A DNA stretch of 14,341 nt, taken from positions 1-14,341 of the forward strand of contig JAEENW010000094.1 of the NCBI GenBank assembly GCA_016283945.1, given 5' to 3'. The stretch comes from Bacillota bacterium (GTDB lineage: Bacteria; Bacillota; Clostridia; Peptostreptococcales; Anaerovoracaceae). Under the pieces are notes generated by a model that saw nothing but the letters and a program-made list of their open reading frames with translations, was not told where the DNA came from and made no database searches. This document shows, in pieces, positions 1-6,080 of this stretch; the stretch's first letter is position 1, and each line of letters starts with the position of its first letter. A program made the position numbers and the translations under genes.

Positions 1-1
1 C

Positions 2-283
2 GACCTCGCGAAGGCGGGTGACAAGGCCGCGCTGGTCTGCGCGAGGAAGAGCATGGACTACCTCGGGCGCGGGCTCGCGGGCGTATGCTATGTGACTGAC
101 CCCGAGATCGTGATCATCGGAGGCGGCGTCTCGATGGCGGGCGAGTTCCTGCTCGAGCTGCTCGTGCCGAGCTTCAAAAAGTACGCGAAGCTGAGCGACA
201 AGCATCCCAGGTTCGTGCTCGCGGGGCTCGGCGGCAGCGCCGGGATGTACGGCTCCGCGAAGGCGGCGCTGGACCTGCTGTAG
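2..283 (+). CDS. ROK family sugar kinase (glucokinase-like), C-terminal fragment
   Basis: This is the last 93 codons of a gene that begins before the window; the open frame runs from base 2 to the TAG at 281-283. The visible segment carries the ROK C-terminal core: a stretch reading PEIVIIGGGVSMAGEFLLELL, which is the conserved hydrophobic strand plus GGG-V turn of ROK kinases, and then the usual LGGSAGMYGSAKAAL tail. ROK kinases phosphorylate glucose or other hexoses with ATP in the cytoplasm. The zinc-binding cysteine motif and the catalytic aspartate would lie upstream and cannot be checked, so the sugar substrate is not decided. A ROK transcriptional repressor is excluded only by general tail similarity, not by absence of an HTH. 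The gene converges with the aldolase at 392-1168. Confidence 0.8.
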   Translation, partial: DLAKAGDKAALVCARKSMDYLGRGLAGVCYVTDPEIVIIGGGVSMAGEFLLELLVPSFKKYAKLSDKHPRFVLAGLGGSAGMYGSAKAALDLL

Positions 284-297
284 CGGCGGCACCGGGC

Positions 298-352
298 GCG
301 TTTCTCAGGCGCGGACGCGGCGGCATCGTGTGCGTTTCTCCGATGCGGACGC
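298..352. repeat. 34-bp-spaced imperfect direct repeat between convergent genes
   Basis: Two 21-nt copies, at 298-318 and 332-352, share GCGTTTCTC at the left end and GCGGACGC at the right end, differing only in the four bases between. They lie in the 108-bp gap between the ROK gene and the convergent aldolase gene. A small hairpin, GTGCGT at 330-335 with ACGCAC at 349-354, overlaps the second copy. No T-rich terminator tail is seen in either direction. The function is unknown. Confidence 0.5.
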
Positions 353-391
353 ACCTACCCGGCAGCTGCCCGGCTCCGGATAAGGCGGCTC

Positions 392-1168
392 TCAGCCTCT
401 GATCCGCTTCACGAGCGAGCAGTAGGCCTCGGAGAACACGGCGCTGTCCATGCTGACGGCGACGGCGTCCATACCGCTCTCCATCTCCCGCTTCGCGTCA
501 GAGGCGTTCCCAGCAAAGGTGGTGCAGAGCTTGCCGGCCTTCCGGCAGGCTCTTTTTATGCGCTCTACGGCCTCGAGGAATTCGGGCGCGCCGAACTCCC
601 CGGGGATCCCCATCGCGATCGACAGATCGAAGGGGCCGATGAAGATGCCGTCTATCCCCGGGATCGCTGCGATCTCTTCTATATTCTCAAGCGCCTCCTT
701 CGTCTCGCACTGCGGAAGCAGAAGCAGGCGCTCGTTGCTCGCGTCCATGTATTCGCGCAGGGACCCCGACGCCCAGGGCTCCTGCCCGAAGCCCGAGCCG
801 CGGGCCTTGATGAAGCCGCGGTTTCCTATGGGCGGGAACTTCGCGAGCTCCGCGGCCTTGCGGAACTCATCGACCGTCCTGAGACAGGGAACTATTATGC
901 CCCGTGCTCCGGCGTCGGCGGGGCGCTGTATCTCCCTGTGGGTGACGTCCGCGACCCTGACGATCGGCGCCATTCCGCCCTTTGCCGCGGCGCTGACGAG
1001 ATCCGCCATGGTCTCGGTGTCATAAGGCCCGTGCTCGGTGTCGATGATGACGAAGTCGAGCCCCGAGAAGCTGAGCGCTTCGACCGCCGGAACGGTCGAG
1101 ATGCTGAGAAAGGTGCCCAGCGCGCAGCTCTTCTCCGCGATAGTTTTCCTTATATTAATATCGGCCAT
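392..1168 (-). CDS. HpcH/HpaI family class II (metal-dependent) 2-keto-acid aldolase
   Basis: The 258-residue length is normal for the HpcH/HpaI aldolase family, which splits 2-keto-3-deoxy or 4-hydroxy-2-keto acids to pyruvate plus an aldehyde in the cytoplasm using a divalent metal. Visible family marks are the catalytic His in DTEHGP (residues 43-48, His46), the pyruvate-carboxylate-binding Arg in IVRVAD (Arg71), a metal Glu in LPQCETKEALENI (Glu155) and a metal Asp in IFIGPFDLS (Asp181). The ATG at 1168 is preceded by GAGGTG with 5-nt spacing. That ribosome site overlaps the TGA stop of the upstream gene 1173-2156, so the two are probably co-transcribed and translationally coupled. The exact substrate cannot be told from the sequence: rhamnonate-type, hydroxyheptanedioate-type and promiscuous members look alike. 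The neighbouring sugar kinase fits sugar-acid catabolism, but that is inference. Confidence 0.85.
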   Translation of the reverse strand: MADINIRKTIAEKSCALGTFLSISTVPAVEALSFSGLDFVIIDTEHGPYDTETMADLVSAAAKGGMAPIVRVADVTHREIQRPADAGARGIIVPCLRTVDEFRKAAELAKFPPIGNRGFIKARGSGFGQEPWASGSLREYMDASNERLLLLPQCETKEALENIEEIAAIPGIDGIFIGPFDLSIAMGIPGEFGAPEFLEAVERIKRACRKAGKLCTTFAGNASDAKREMESGMDAVAVSMDSAVFSEAYCSLVKRIRG

Positions 1169-1172
1169 TTGT

Positions 1173-2156
1173 TCACCTCATCATTCCCGCTATTTCAGAG
1201 ACTGCTTTTTCCTTCACCGATCCGTCTGCGGATGCATTCACGTAGAACTTCCCGCCGCGATACGAAGAATACCGCATGAAAAGATCCTGCGAGTACAGCG
1301 TTTCAAATCTGCGGAGATCTTCATACTTCCGGCAGAATATCCTGTCCCGGTAGGTCTCATACAGGAAAGGCGCTGTCGTGAACAGTCTGAAGTCCACTCT
1401 GCCGTCCAGAGCCCTCAGCATCATGGGGATGGTTCCCATATAGCCGGATTCGATCACGAGGATCCGGTCCTGTTCGATCGGTCTCAGCAGCTCGAGAAGG
1501 ATAGTCTTCAATTTCGGATGTCCGTTCAGGACCGGAAGTATTCTCTCCCCGCAGTAAGCGGAGTAGTCACCGAACTGAATGTGACCGGATTCCAGAGCTT
1601 CGTATAAAGGAAGGCGTATATCGTCGTCCGCATCTTTCGTTTCGGTTATGTCTTCCAGAAAGCGGCGGCTGATCAGCCATGGATGTATATTGTCTCTTCC
1701 TCTGCTTCGAAAGAATACATACGGCAAAAACGCGTCCCTCAGCAGAAATACATAGGCCGTATCCTCTTCATATCCGATCCAATCACAGTACCTGTGGATC
1801 TCTTCAAGGAAGGGATTTGGGGAAACACGGCTGTGATCTTCGGCTTCTTCGACCAGATCTCCGATCAGCTCCCGGAGTTCATATTCATTCTTTCCGTAAA
1901 CGGTATCCGACAGCCTTTCATGATCGATCGGGAAGGGGATTTCCCCGCGTCGGCGCAGAACAGCTCTAAGCCTTGTCAGGCAGGAGAAATCTGCTTCCAT
2001 CCTGTCGTTCAGATTTGTATATCCTTCATCGGCCAGATCGTCCAGCACCTTCAGCAGTTGTTTTGCTTCGCGGATATCTGCATCGGAAAGAAGTTTATTT
2101 TCATACTCTTCCAGCTTTCTGCGGTAGTAGTTTTCGTTGAATGAAATGAATCCCAT
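1173..2156 (-). CDS. Protein of unknown function, coupled to the aldolase
   Basis: I do not recognise this 327-residue protein. It has no signal peptide or membrane span and looks cytoplasmic. Residues 1-110 are charged and helical. The middle has VFLLRDAFLPYVFF (136-149) and LISRRFLEDI (161-170), followed by a hydrophobic strand with a Gly-rich turn, ILVIESGYMGTIPMML (232-247). The RD..lPY / SRR.L / iesGymGTi order loosely recalls large HAD-like proteins linked to surface polysaccharide loci, but this is a weak impression only. I chose the ATG at 2156 because GTGAGG sits 6 nt before it; the longer reading from a GTG at 2168 has no good ribosome site. The stop lies 4 nt before the aldolase start. 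Base composition is visibly less GC-rich, with many A/T-ending codons, unlike all other genes here. That suggests later acquisition. Confidence 0.75.
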   Translation of the reverse strand: MGFISFNENYYRRKLEEYENKLLSDADIREAKQLLKVLDDLADEGYTNLNDRMEADFSCLTRLRAVLRRRGEIPFPIDHERLSDTVYGKNEYELRELIGDLVEEAEDHSRVSPNPFLEEIHRYCDWIGYEEDTAYVFLLRDAFLPYVFFRSRGRDNIHPWLISRRFLEDITETKDADDDIRLPLYEALESGHIQFGDYSAYCGERILPVLNGHPKLKTILLELLRPIEQDRILVIESGYMGTIPMMLRALDGRVDFRLFTTAPFLYETYRDRIFCRKYEDLRRFETLYSQDLFMRYSSYRGGKFYVNASADGSVKEKAVSEIAGMMR

Positions 2157-2198
2157 AGTCAGCCTCACGGTTCAGCTTTACGCTGTTTCTGTTTCAAT

Positions 2199-2207
2199 AT
2201 TATCACA
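2199..2207 (-). promoter_or_regulatory. Candidate extended -10 promoter for the minus-strand pair
   Basis: Read on the minus strand, TGTGATAAT is an extended -10 element (TG-n-GATAAT). It lies about 43 bp before the ATG at 2156, which gives a 5' UTR of roughly 36 nt. No convincing -35 hexamer is present at the right distance. It lies about 45 bp from the TTTAGYG cluster at 2253-2290, so a regulator bound there could affect both directions. Confidence 0.4.
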
Positions 2208-2252
2208 GATCATCACGGCCCGCTCCGAACGGGGCAGGGAACTTGAAAATAT

Positions 2253-2290
2253 TTTAGCGATTTAGTGCGCTAAAGTGTTGACACACTAAA
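2253..2290. promoter_or_regulatory. Operator-like cluster of four TTTAGYG half-sites
   Basis: Four copies of one 7-mer occur in 38 bp: TTTAGCG (2253-2259), TTTAGTG (2261-2267), and, inverted, CGCTAAA (2268-2274) and CACTAAA (2284-2290). The middle two form a 14-bp near-perfect palindrome centred at 2267/2268 with a TTAG-N4-CTAA core. A second inverted repeat, AGTGT-TGAC-ACACT (2274-2287), lies directly on the -35 hexamer at 2278-2283. Position and symmetry argue for a repressor site of a dimeric HTH regulator. TTAG-N4-CTAA is reminiscent of SlyA/MarR-family operators, but no regulator gene is present in the window and the assignment is inference. Confidence 0.65.
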
Positions 2291-2306
2291 GCGGCCGCGC
2301 TATAAT
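2278..2306 (+). promoter_or_regulatory. Consensus sigma-70-type promoter for the ABC transporter genes
   Basis: TTGACA (2278-2283) and TATAAT (2301-2306) both match consensus in all six positions, separated by the optimal 17 bp. Transcription should start near 2312-2314, giving a 5' UTR of about 100 nt before the ATG at 2414. Such a strong core promoter with an operator over its -35 implies repression as the main control. Confidence 0.85.
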
Positions 2307-2328
2307 CACATCATTCACGCAAGACCCG

Positions 2329-2354
2329 GGCGCCTGTTTGCACAGGGAGGCGCC
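2329..2354 (+). promoter_or_regulatory. 5' UTR hairpin of the ABC transporter transcript
   Basis: GGCGCCT (2329-2335) pairs with AGGCGCC (2348-2354) around a 12-nt loop. The inner CCTGT/ACAGG can form a competing or nested stem. It begins about 16 nt after the predicted transcription start, and no U-tract follows, so it is not a terminator. It may stabilise the transcript's 5' end or be a small regulatory fold. No known riboswitch consensus is recognised. Confidence 0.4.
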
Positions 2355-2413
2355 GAAATCCAGATAACGACCCCTTAAAACGACAGAAAAGTGTTGAAAA
2401 GGAGCTGACAGAA

Positions 2414-3271
2414 ATGATGAAGAAAACGATATGCGCTCTGCTGGCGCTGGTAATGGTACTCTCGCTCGCGGCCTGCGGTGAGAAGAAGCAGGAAGAGCAG
2501 CAGGAGCCCAAGACACTGATCGACGAGATCCAGGAGAGAGGTTATCTGACCCTGGTCACCGAGCCCTACTTCGCTCCCATGGAGTTCATCGATCCCGCCA
2601 AGGAGGGAGACGCGAAGTACGTCGGAATGGACATCGAGATCGGCCAGTACATCGCCGAGCAGCTCGGAGTCGAGCTCAAGATCGTCCCTCTCGAGTTCGG
2701 AGCGGTGCTCTCCAGCATAGCGGAGGGCAAGTACGACATCGCTCTCTCCGGTCTCGGATACACTCCCGAGAGAGCTGAGGCCTTCGACTTCACCACCTAC
2801 TACCTCAACGAGGGAGACAACCGCTTCAGCCTCGTGGTCCGCGAGGAGGACTACGACCTCTACAACAGCTTCGAGGACTTCAACGGCAAGAAGGTCGTCG
2901 CCCAGGCCGGTTCCCTCCAGGAGACCTACGCGCTCAACCAGATGGACACCTCCAAGTTCGGCGAGTTCATCCGCGTATCCTCCACGACCGACGGCTACAT
3001 GATGGTCCAGGAGGGCAAGGCTGACGCCGCGGTCTGCGCGGTCGCCAACGCCGACCTCTACATCGAGGCGAACCCCGGAATGAAGACTCTCGGAGACAAG
3101 ATGGTGTTCGAGGTCGATCCCGAGACCCTCGGAACCCGCGGCGGAGTCGCCAAGGGCAATCCCGAATTCCTCGCCTTCGTCAACAAGTGCCTCGAGGAGC
3201 TCCGCGACAGCGGCAAGGCTTCCGAATGGTATCAGCAGTATAAGGAGTACGCCGCCGAGCTCGGCCTGTAG
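2414..3271 (+). CDS. Amino-acid ABC transporter substrate-binding lipoprotein (family 3)
   Basis: This 285-residue protein starts with a lipoprotein signal: two Lys, a hydrophobic core and the lipobox LAAC with the acylated Cys at residue 21, then a charged linker rich in E, K and Q. The mature part is a type II periplasmic-binding fold of the family 3 solute-binding (SBP_bac_3) class. Signs are RGYLTLVTEPYFAPMEF, VGMDIEIGQYIAEQLGVEL, the GKYDIALSGLGYTPERA block (ligand carboxylate region) and the later AQAGSLQETYAL and VQEGKADAAVCAVANA segments. It would hold a polar amino acid outside the membrane and deliver it to the permease encoded 8 nt downstream. AAAAGGAG at 2397-2404 precedes the ATG by 9 nt; a second ATG follows at 2417. 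Codon choice is strongly biased to GAG, AAG, ATC, TAC and CTC, as in highly expressed genes. The exact amino acid is unknown. Confidence 0.9.
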   Translation: MMKKTICALLALVMVLSLAACGEKKQEEQQEPKTLIDEIQERGYLTLVTEPYFAPMEFIDPAKEGDAKYVGMDIEIGQYIAEQLGVELKIVPLEFGAVLSSIAEGKYDIALSGLGYTPERAEAFDFTTYYLNEGDNRFSLVVREEDYDLYNSFEDFNGKKVVAQAGSLQETYALNQMDTSKFGEFIRVSSTTDGYMMVQEGKADAAVCAVANADLYIEANPGMKTLGDKMVFEVDPETLGTRGGVAKGNPEFLAFVNKCLEELRDSGKASEWYQQYKEYAAELGL

Positions 3272-3279
3272 CATAGCAA

Positions 3280-3948
3280 ATGTTTTCACCGGCGCTGATC
3301 GCAAAAATATGGCTTAAATATTATCCCGTCTTTCTCCAGGGGCTCTGGGGCACCCTCTGGATCTCCGCGGTCACGGTAGTGGCCGGCACGGTGATCGGGG
3401 TCATCGTCTCCCTGCTCAGACTCGTGCACAGCAAGCTCATCGATCTCGTGTGCTCGTTCTACATAGAGCTCATCAGGGGAACTCCAATCCTGCTCCAGCT
3501 CTACTTCTTCTGGCTCTGGCTTCCGAAGGCTACGGGGCTCGATCTGAGCAATCTCACCTGCATACTCGTCGCGCTCGTCGTGAGCGCCGGCGCGTATATC
3601 GCAGAGGTCATCAGGGCGGGCATCGAGGCCGTCGACCGCGGGCAGACCGAGGCGGCGAGGAGCCTGGGGCTCACCGAGACTCAGACCCTGTTCCACGTCG
3701 TGCTCCCGCAGGCGGTCAAGAACGTGCTGCCGGCGCTGGGCAACGAGTTCATCACCAACATCAAGCAGTCATCGCTCGCGTCCCAGTTCTTCATTGCGGA
3801 GCTGACCACCGCCTACAGGACCGTGCAGACCGCGACTTTCATGCCGATCCCGCCGCTGATCGTGTCGGGCATGATCTACCTGATCGTGAATTTCAGCCTC
3901 TCCAAGCTCCTCGGAGTCTGGGAGAGAAGGCTCAAGGCGAGCGACTAG
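3280..3948 (+). CDS. Amino-acid ABC transporter permease (HisM/ArtQ type)
   Basis: This 222-residue integral membrane protein has the usual length and about five membrane segments of polar amino-acid ABC permeases. The N-terminal block around TLWISAVTVVAGTVIGVIVSLL, the IELIRGTPILLQLYFFW stretch and the EAA loop EAARSLGLTETQTLFHVVLPQAV are diagnostic. The EAA loop docks on the ATPase subunit. The start lies 8 nt after the binding-protein stop with only a weak ribosome site, so translational coupling is likely. The normal third gene, an ATP-binding subunit, is absent: after this gene comes a hairpin and then an unrelated SLH protein. The permease must borrow an ATPase encoded elsewhere, or the operon has lost it. 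Confidence 0.9.
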   Translation: MFSPALIAKIWLKYYPVFLQGLWGTLWISAVTVVAGTVIGVIVSLLRLVHSKLIDLVCSFYIELIRGTPILLQLYFFWLWLPKATGLDLSNLTCILVALVVSAGAYIAEVIRAGIEAVDRGQTEAARSLGLTETQTLFHVVLPQAVKNVLPALGNEFITNIKQSSLASQFFIAELTTAYRTVQTATFMPIPPLIVSGMIYLIVNFSLSKLLGVWERRLKASD

Positions 3949-3954
3949 AAAAAA

Positions 3955-3991
3955 GCGGGTGAGATTACCGGCCTGACGCCGGAAAACCCGC
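3955..3991 (-). terminator. Nested hairpin after the permease; T-tract favours the minus strand
   Basis: GCGGGT (3955-3960) pairs with ACCCGC (3986-3991), enclosing CCGGC-CTGAC-GCCGG (3968-3982). On the plus strand the hairpin is flanked by A-runs on both sides, so an intrinsic terminator for the permease would lack its U-tract. On the minus strand the same hairpin is followed by six T. It may still protect the 3' end of the transporter message. Confidence 0.5.
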
Positions 3992-4020
3992 GGAAAAAAG
4001 ACTTCATCGCCAAAGGGCGA

Positions 4021-4084
4021 TATAATTGAGGGGGAAGGGAAGCGACCGCTTTGAGTGGCTGCTTCCCGCTTCATATGGTAAAAT
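4021..4084 (+). promoter_or_regulatory. Candidate promoter and structured leader before the SLH gene
   Basis: Two -10-like elements are visible: TATAAT at 4021-4026 with only a poor -35, and an extended -10 TGGTAAAAT at 4076-4084. Between them GGGAAGC (4037-4043) pairs with GCTTCCC (4061-4067). Which element is used cannot be told. The 258-bp gap 3949-4206 holds nothing else that I recognise, and the rest is GC-rich with no coding signal. Confidence 0.35.
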
Positions 4085-4206
4085 GAAGAAGGAGCTCTCC
4101 CGGGCGCTCCGGCCGGATCCCGGCGCGGAGGCCGCGGACGGCCAGCCGGCGCGAAGACTGCCCGGTCGCTCCGAACGCATTTCTTTTTTCGCACAGGAGG
4201 TGCGCA

Positions 4207-5754
4207 ATGAAAAGACGAGCTATCATACTGCTGGCGCTGCTGCTCGCGGCGGCGCTGATCCCGCAGACGGCCTTCGCGGCCAAACAGAAATACATGAGGC
4301 CCGAGGTCTACCCCGTGCGCGTCACGGCGCTTCCCGTCGACGCGGGCAGCGCGAGCATCAACGGAACGGTGTACACCTCCAAGGACCAGCCGTCGATAAC
4401 GATCAACTCTGAGGACGGCAAGACCCTCACGCTGAGCGCGAAAGGAAACGCGGGCTGGACCTTCAAGGGCTGGCATCTGGACAGCACGAGCGGCGAGCTC
4501 ATCAGCAGCGAGCTTGAATGCCAGTACGTATTCAAGGCTCCCGCCGACACGAAGAAGCAGCCCGTTACCGACATCGTGGCGAGCTTCGAGTGGACCGGAC
4601 TCCCGGCGGTATATCAGCGGATCATCGACCTCAACGGCGGAAAGCTCATAGGCGGCCTCAAGCTCTACGAGGACGTCAAGGACACCGAGTCCGTCAGCTT
4701 CGACTATGATCCGAAGCAGATCGAGCCGCCCGAGGGCAAGGTCTACAGCTACGTCACCCTGAACGGCGACCCCTACCGCGACGGCGCCAACTGCCCCGTC
4801 ACCGGGAACATGACCTTCAAGCTCTACTGGGAGGACGCCCCTCAGCCCGAGAAGGAGGAGCCCGTATACTCCATGAGCAAGAGCCCCGAGAAGATCGACT
4901 TCAAGGATGTCTTCGAGGGCATGTATGACGACATAGAGGCGCAGCCGATCACAGTCAGGAACGAGGGCAACATGCCCCTCATGATCGGCGCCGACGAGGA
5001 GAGCAGCTGCTTCGAGTTCTCGTTCGACGAGGTCGAGCTCCAGCCCGGCGAATACGCCAACTTCATGGTCAAGCCGCGCGAGGGGCTCGGAGCCGGACAT
5101 TACAGCGGGGCAGCGGTCTTCAGCGCCAGCGATCCGGACAGCGGCGAGCTCAAGATCGAGGTCCAGACCTCGCTCGAGTTCACCGTCAACGCCCTTCCCA
5201 AGGACGAGCTCATACCCTTCGACGACGTGCTCCCCGAGGACTACTTCGCGGAGGCCGTACACTGGGCCTACTTCTCCGAGCCGCAGGTGACCAACGGCGT
5301 CAGCAAGGATCTCTTCGGACCCGACGCGACCTGCACGAGAGGCCAGGTCGTGACCTTCCTCTGGAGGGCGGCGGGCTGCCCCGAGCCCGGAAGCTCGAAG
5401 AACCCCTTCAAGGACGTCAAGGCCGGCTCCTACTACGAGAAGGCCGTGCTCTGGGCGGTCGAGAAGGGCATCACCAACGGCACCTCCGACGACGAGTTCA
5501 GCCCGGACGCGACCTGCAAGTACGAGCACATCATAACCTTCCTCTACAGGTTCGCGGGCGAGCCCGGCAAAGGAAGCGCGGCGGCGGTCGCGGCGCAGTA
5601 CGGCGGCGGAGCGGCCTGGTACAGCGACGCGCAGAACTGGGCGGTCGCGACCGGAGACATGCTCAGGAACACCGGCTTCTCGGTCGGAAAGGACTGTCCA
5701 AGGAAGGACGTCGTGCAGTTCCTCTACTACTACATGAACTTCGTGAAGGAGTAA
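4207..5754 (+). CDS. Secreted surface protein with three SLH domains
   Basis: The 515-residue protein begins with a Sec signal peptide (about residues 1-24, cut after AFA). Residues 40-130 form a beta module of the bacterial-repeat type (GNAGWTFKGW then a YVFKAPADT/DIVASFEW edge). Residues 140-210 hold a second, similar module starting IDLNGGKL. Residues 225-328 look like an ASH/Ig-like beta domain (ITVRNEGNMPLMI, VELQPGEYANFMVKP). The C-terminus has SLH repeats at about 338-391 and 401-452, each with the F.DV start, a W of the A.HWA type, ITNG/VTNG and a TFLWR or TFLYR helix. A degenerate third copy spans 470-515. SLH triplets normally bind pyruvylated secondary cell-wall polymer, so the protein is probably wall-anchored. 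No catalytic domain is seen; a structural or adhesive role is inference. AGGAGG at 4195-4200 supports the start. Confidence 0.9.
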   Translation: MKRRAIILLALLLAAALIPQTAFAAKQKYMRPEVYPVRVTALPVDAGSASINGTVYTSKDQPSITINSEDGKTLTLSAKGNAGWTFKGWHLDSTSGELISSELECQYVFKAPADTKKQPVTDIVASFEWTGLPAVYQRIIDLNGGKLIGGLKLYEDVKDTESVSFDYDPKQIEPPEGKVYSYVTLNGDPYRDGANCPVTGNMTFKLYWEDAPQPEKEEPVYSMSKSPEKIDFKDVFEGMYDDIEAQPITVRNEGNMPLMIGADEESSCFEFSFDEVELQPGEYANFMVKPREGLGAGHYSGAAVFSASDPDSGELKIEVQTSLEFTVNALPKDELIPFDDVLPEDYFAEAVHWAYFSEPQVTNGVSKDLFGPDATCTRGQVVTFLWRAAGCPEPGSSKNPFKDVKAGSYYEKAVLWAVEKGITNGTSDDEFSPDATCKYEHIITFLYRFAGEPGKGSAAAVAAQYGGGAAWYSDAQNWAVATGDMLRNTGFSVGKDCPRKDVVQFLYYYMNFVKE

Positions 5755-5824
5755 GCGTCCGCGGAGTGCGTGCATATCAATGGCGCGTCCGCGGAGGACG
5801 TGCATATCGTCGCGGCGTCCGCGG
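5755..5824 (+). repeat. 30-bp tandem repeat, two full copies plus a partial third
   Basis: Units begin GCGTCCGCGG at 5755, 5785 and 5815, exactly 30 bp apart. Units one and two also share CGTGCATATC at their ends, while the third diverges after about 10 bp. The array starts directly after the SLH gene's TAA and stops some 35 bp before the ser promoter. It is too short and unspaced for CRISPR. Function unknown. Confidence 0.75.
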
Positions 5825-5860
5825 CTCGCGCACAAACGACCGCAAATCGCGCATTTTCGC

Positions 5861-5889
5861 TTGACAAGCCGCGCGGGCGGTATTATCCT
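5861..5889 (+). promoter_or_regulatory. Promoter of the serine leader and serC-serA unit
   Basis: A perfect TTGACA at 5861-5866 is followed after 17 bp by TATCCT (5884-5889, four of six matches). An overlapping TATTAT (5881-5886) is a better hexamer but would have a 14-bp spacer. The start would lie near 5895, so the leader RNA to serC is about 300 nt and the attenuated RNA about 240 nt. A GC hairpin, GGCGCC (5908-5913) with GGCGCC (5919-5924), occurs early in this RNA. Confidence 0.65.
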
Positions 5890-5954
5890 TTAACACATCA
5901 TACGCGGGGCGCCCGAGCGGCGCCGCATCCAGAGCTTACGCGAAAGGACTGAAG

Positions 5955-6080
5955 ATGAACGGACTGATCAAAAGCGCGCAGACGGGCAGGCAGAGCCTGA
6001 TCTCCATGCGCGGCGTCTCCTCTTCGAGTTCCGAGGGCTCCTCTTCTGAGGTGTCCCGTATTCGCGTACTTTTCGGATGA
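5955..6080 (+). CDS. Serine-rich leader peptide of the serC-serA attenuator
   Basis: A 41-codon ORF starts at the ATG 5955 after AAAGGA (5943-5948, 6-nt spacing) and stops at TGA 6078-6080. Twelve of 41 residues are Ser (7, 14, 17, 22-26, 29-31, 34), with the core reading VSSSSSEGSSSEVS. Five of the six Ser codons are used (AGC, AGT, TCC, TCT, TCG), unlike nearby genes that use almost only AGC and TCC. The ORF sits between a promoter and a perfect intrinsic terminator, directly upstream of two serine-pathway genes, as in trp, his or leu leader peptides. The inferred role is that the ribosome pauses at the Ser run when charged tRNA-Ser is scarce and thereby allows read-through. The peptide itself probably has no function after translation. 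Confidence 0.87.
   Translation: MNGLIKSAQTGRQSLISMRGVSSSSSEGSSSEVSRIRVLFG

Noticed and set aside
2157..2168. GTG start four codons upstream for the unassigned minus-strand gene
   Set aside because: There is no ribosome site before the GTG, while the GTGAGG bases it encodes form a well-spaced site for the ATG at 2156.
5755..5824. CRISPR-like array
   Set aside because: Repeats are directly adjacent with no spacers, only two full copies exist, and no cas gene is nearby.
3769..5835. Very long minus-strand open frame opposite the permease end and SLH gene
   Set aside because: The translation is rich in Arg, Val, Leu, Glu and Asp without domain structure, it lacks a ribosome site, and it lies opposite clear genes. 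It is an effect of GC-rich codon bias on the other strand.
5770..5952. Short plus-strand frame starting MHINGASAEDVHI
   Set aside because: It lies in the 30-bp repeat and runs through the ser promoter; no ribosome site precedes it.
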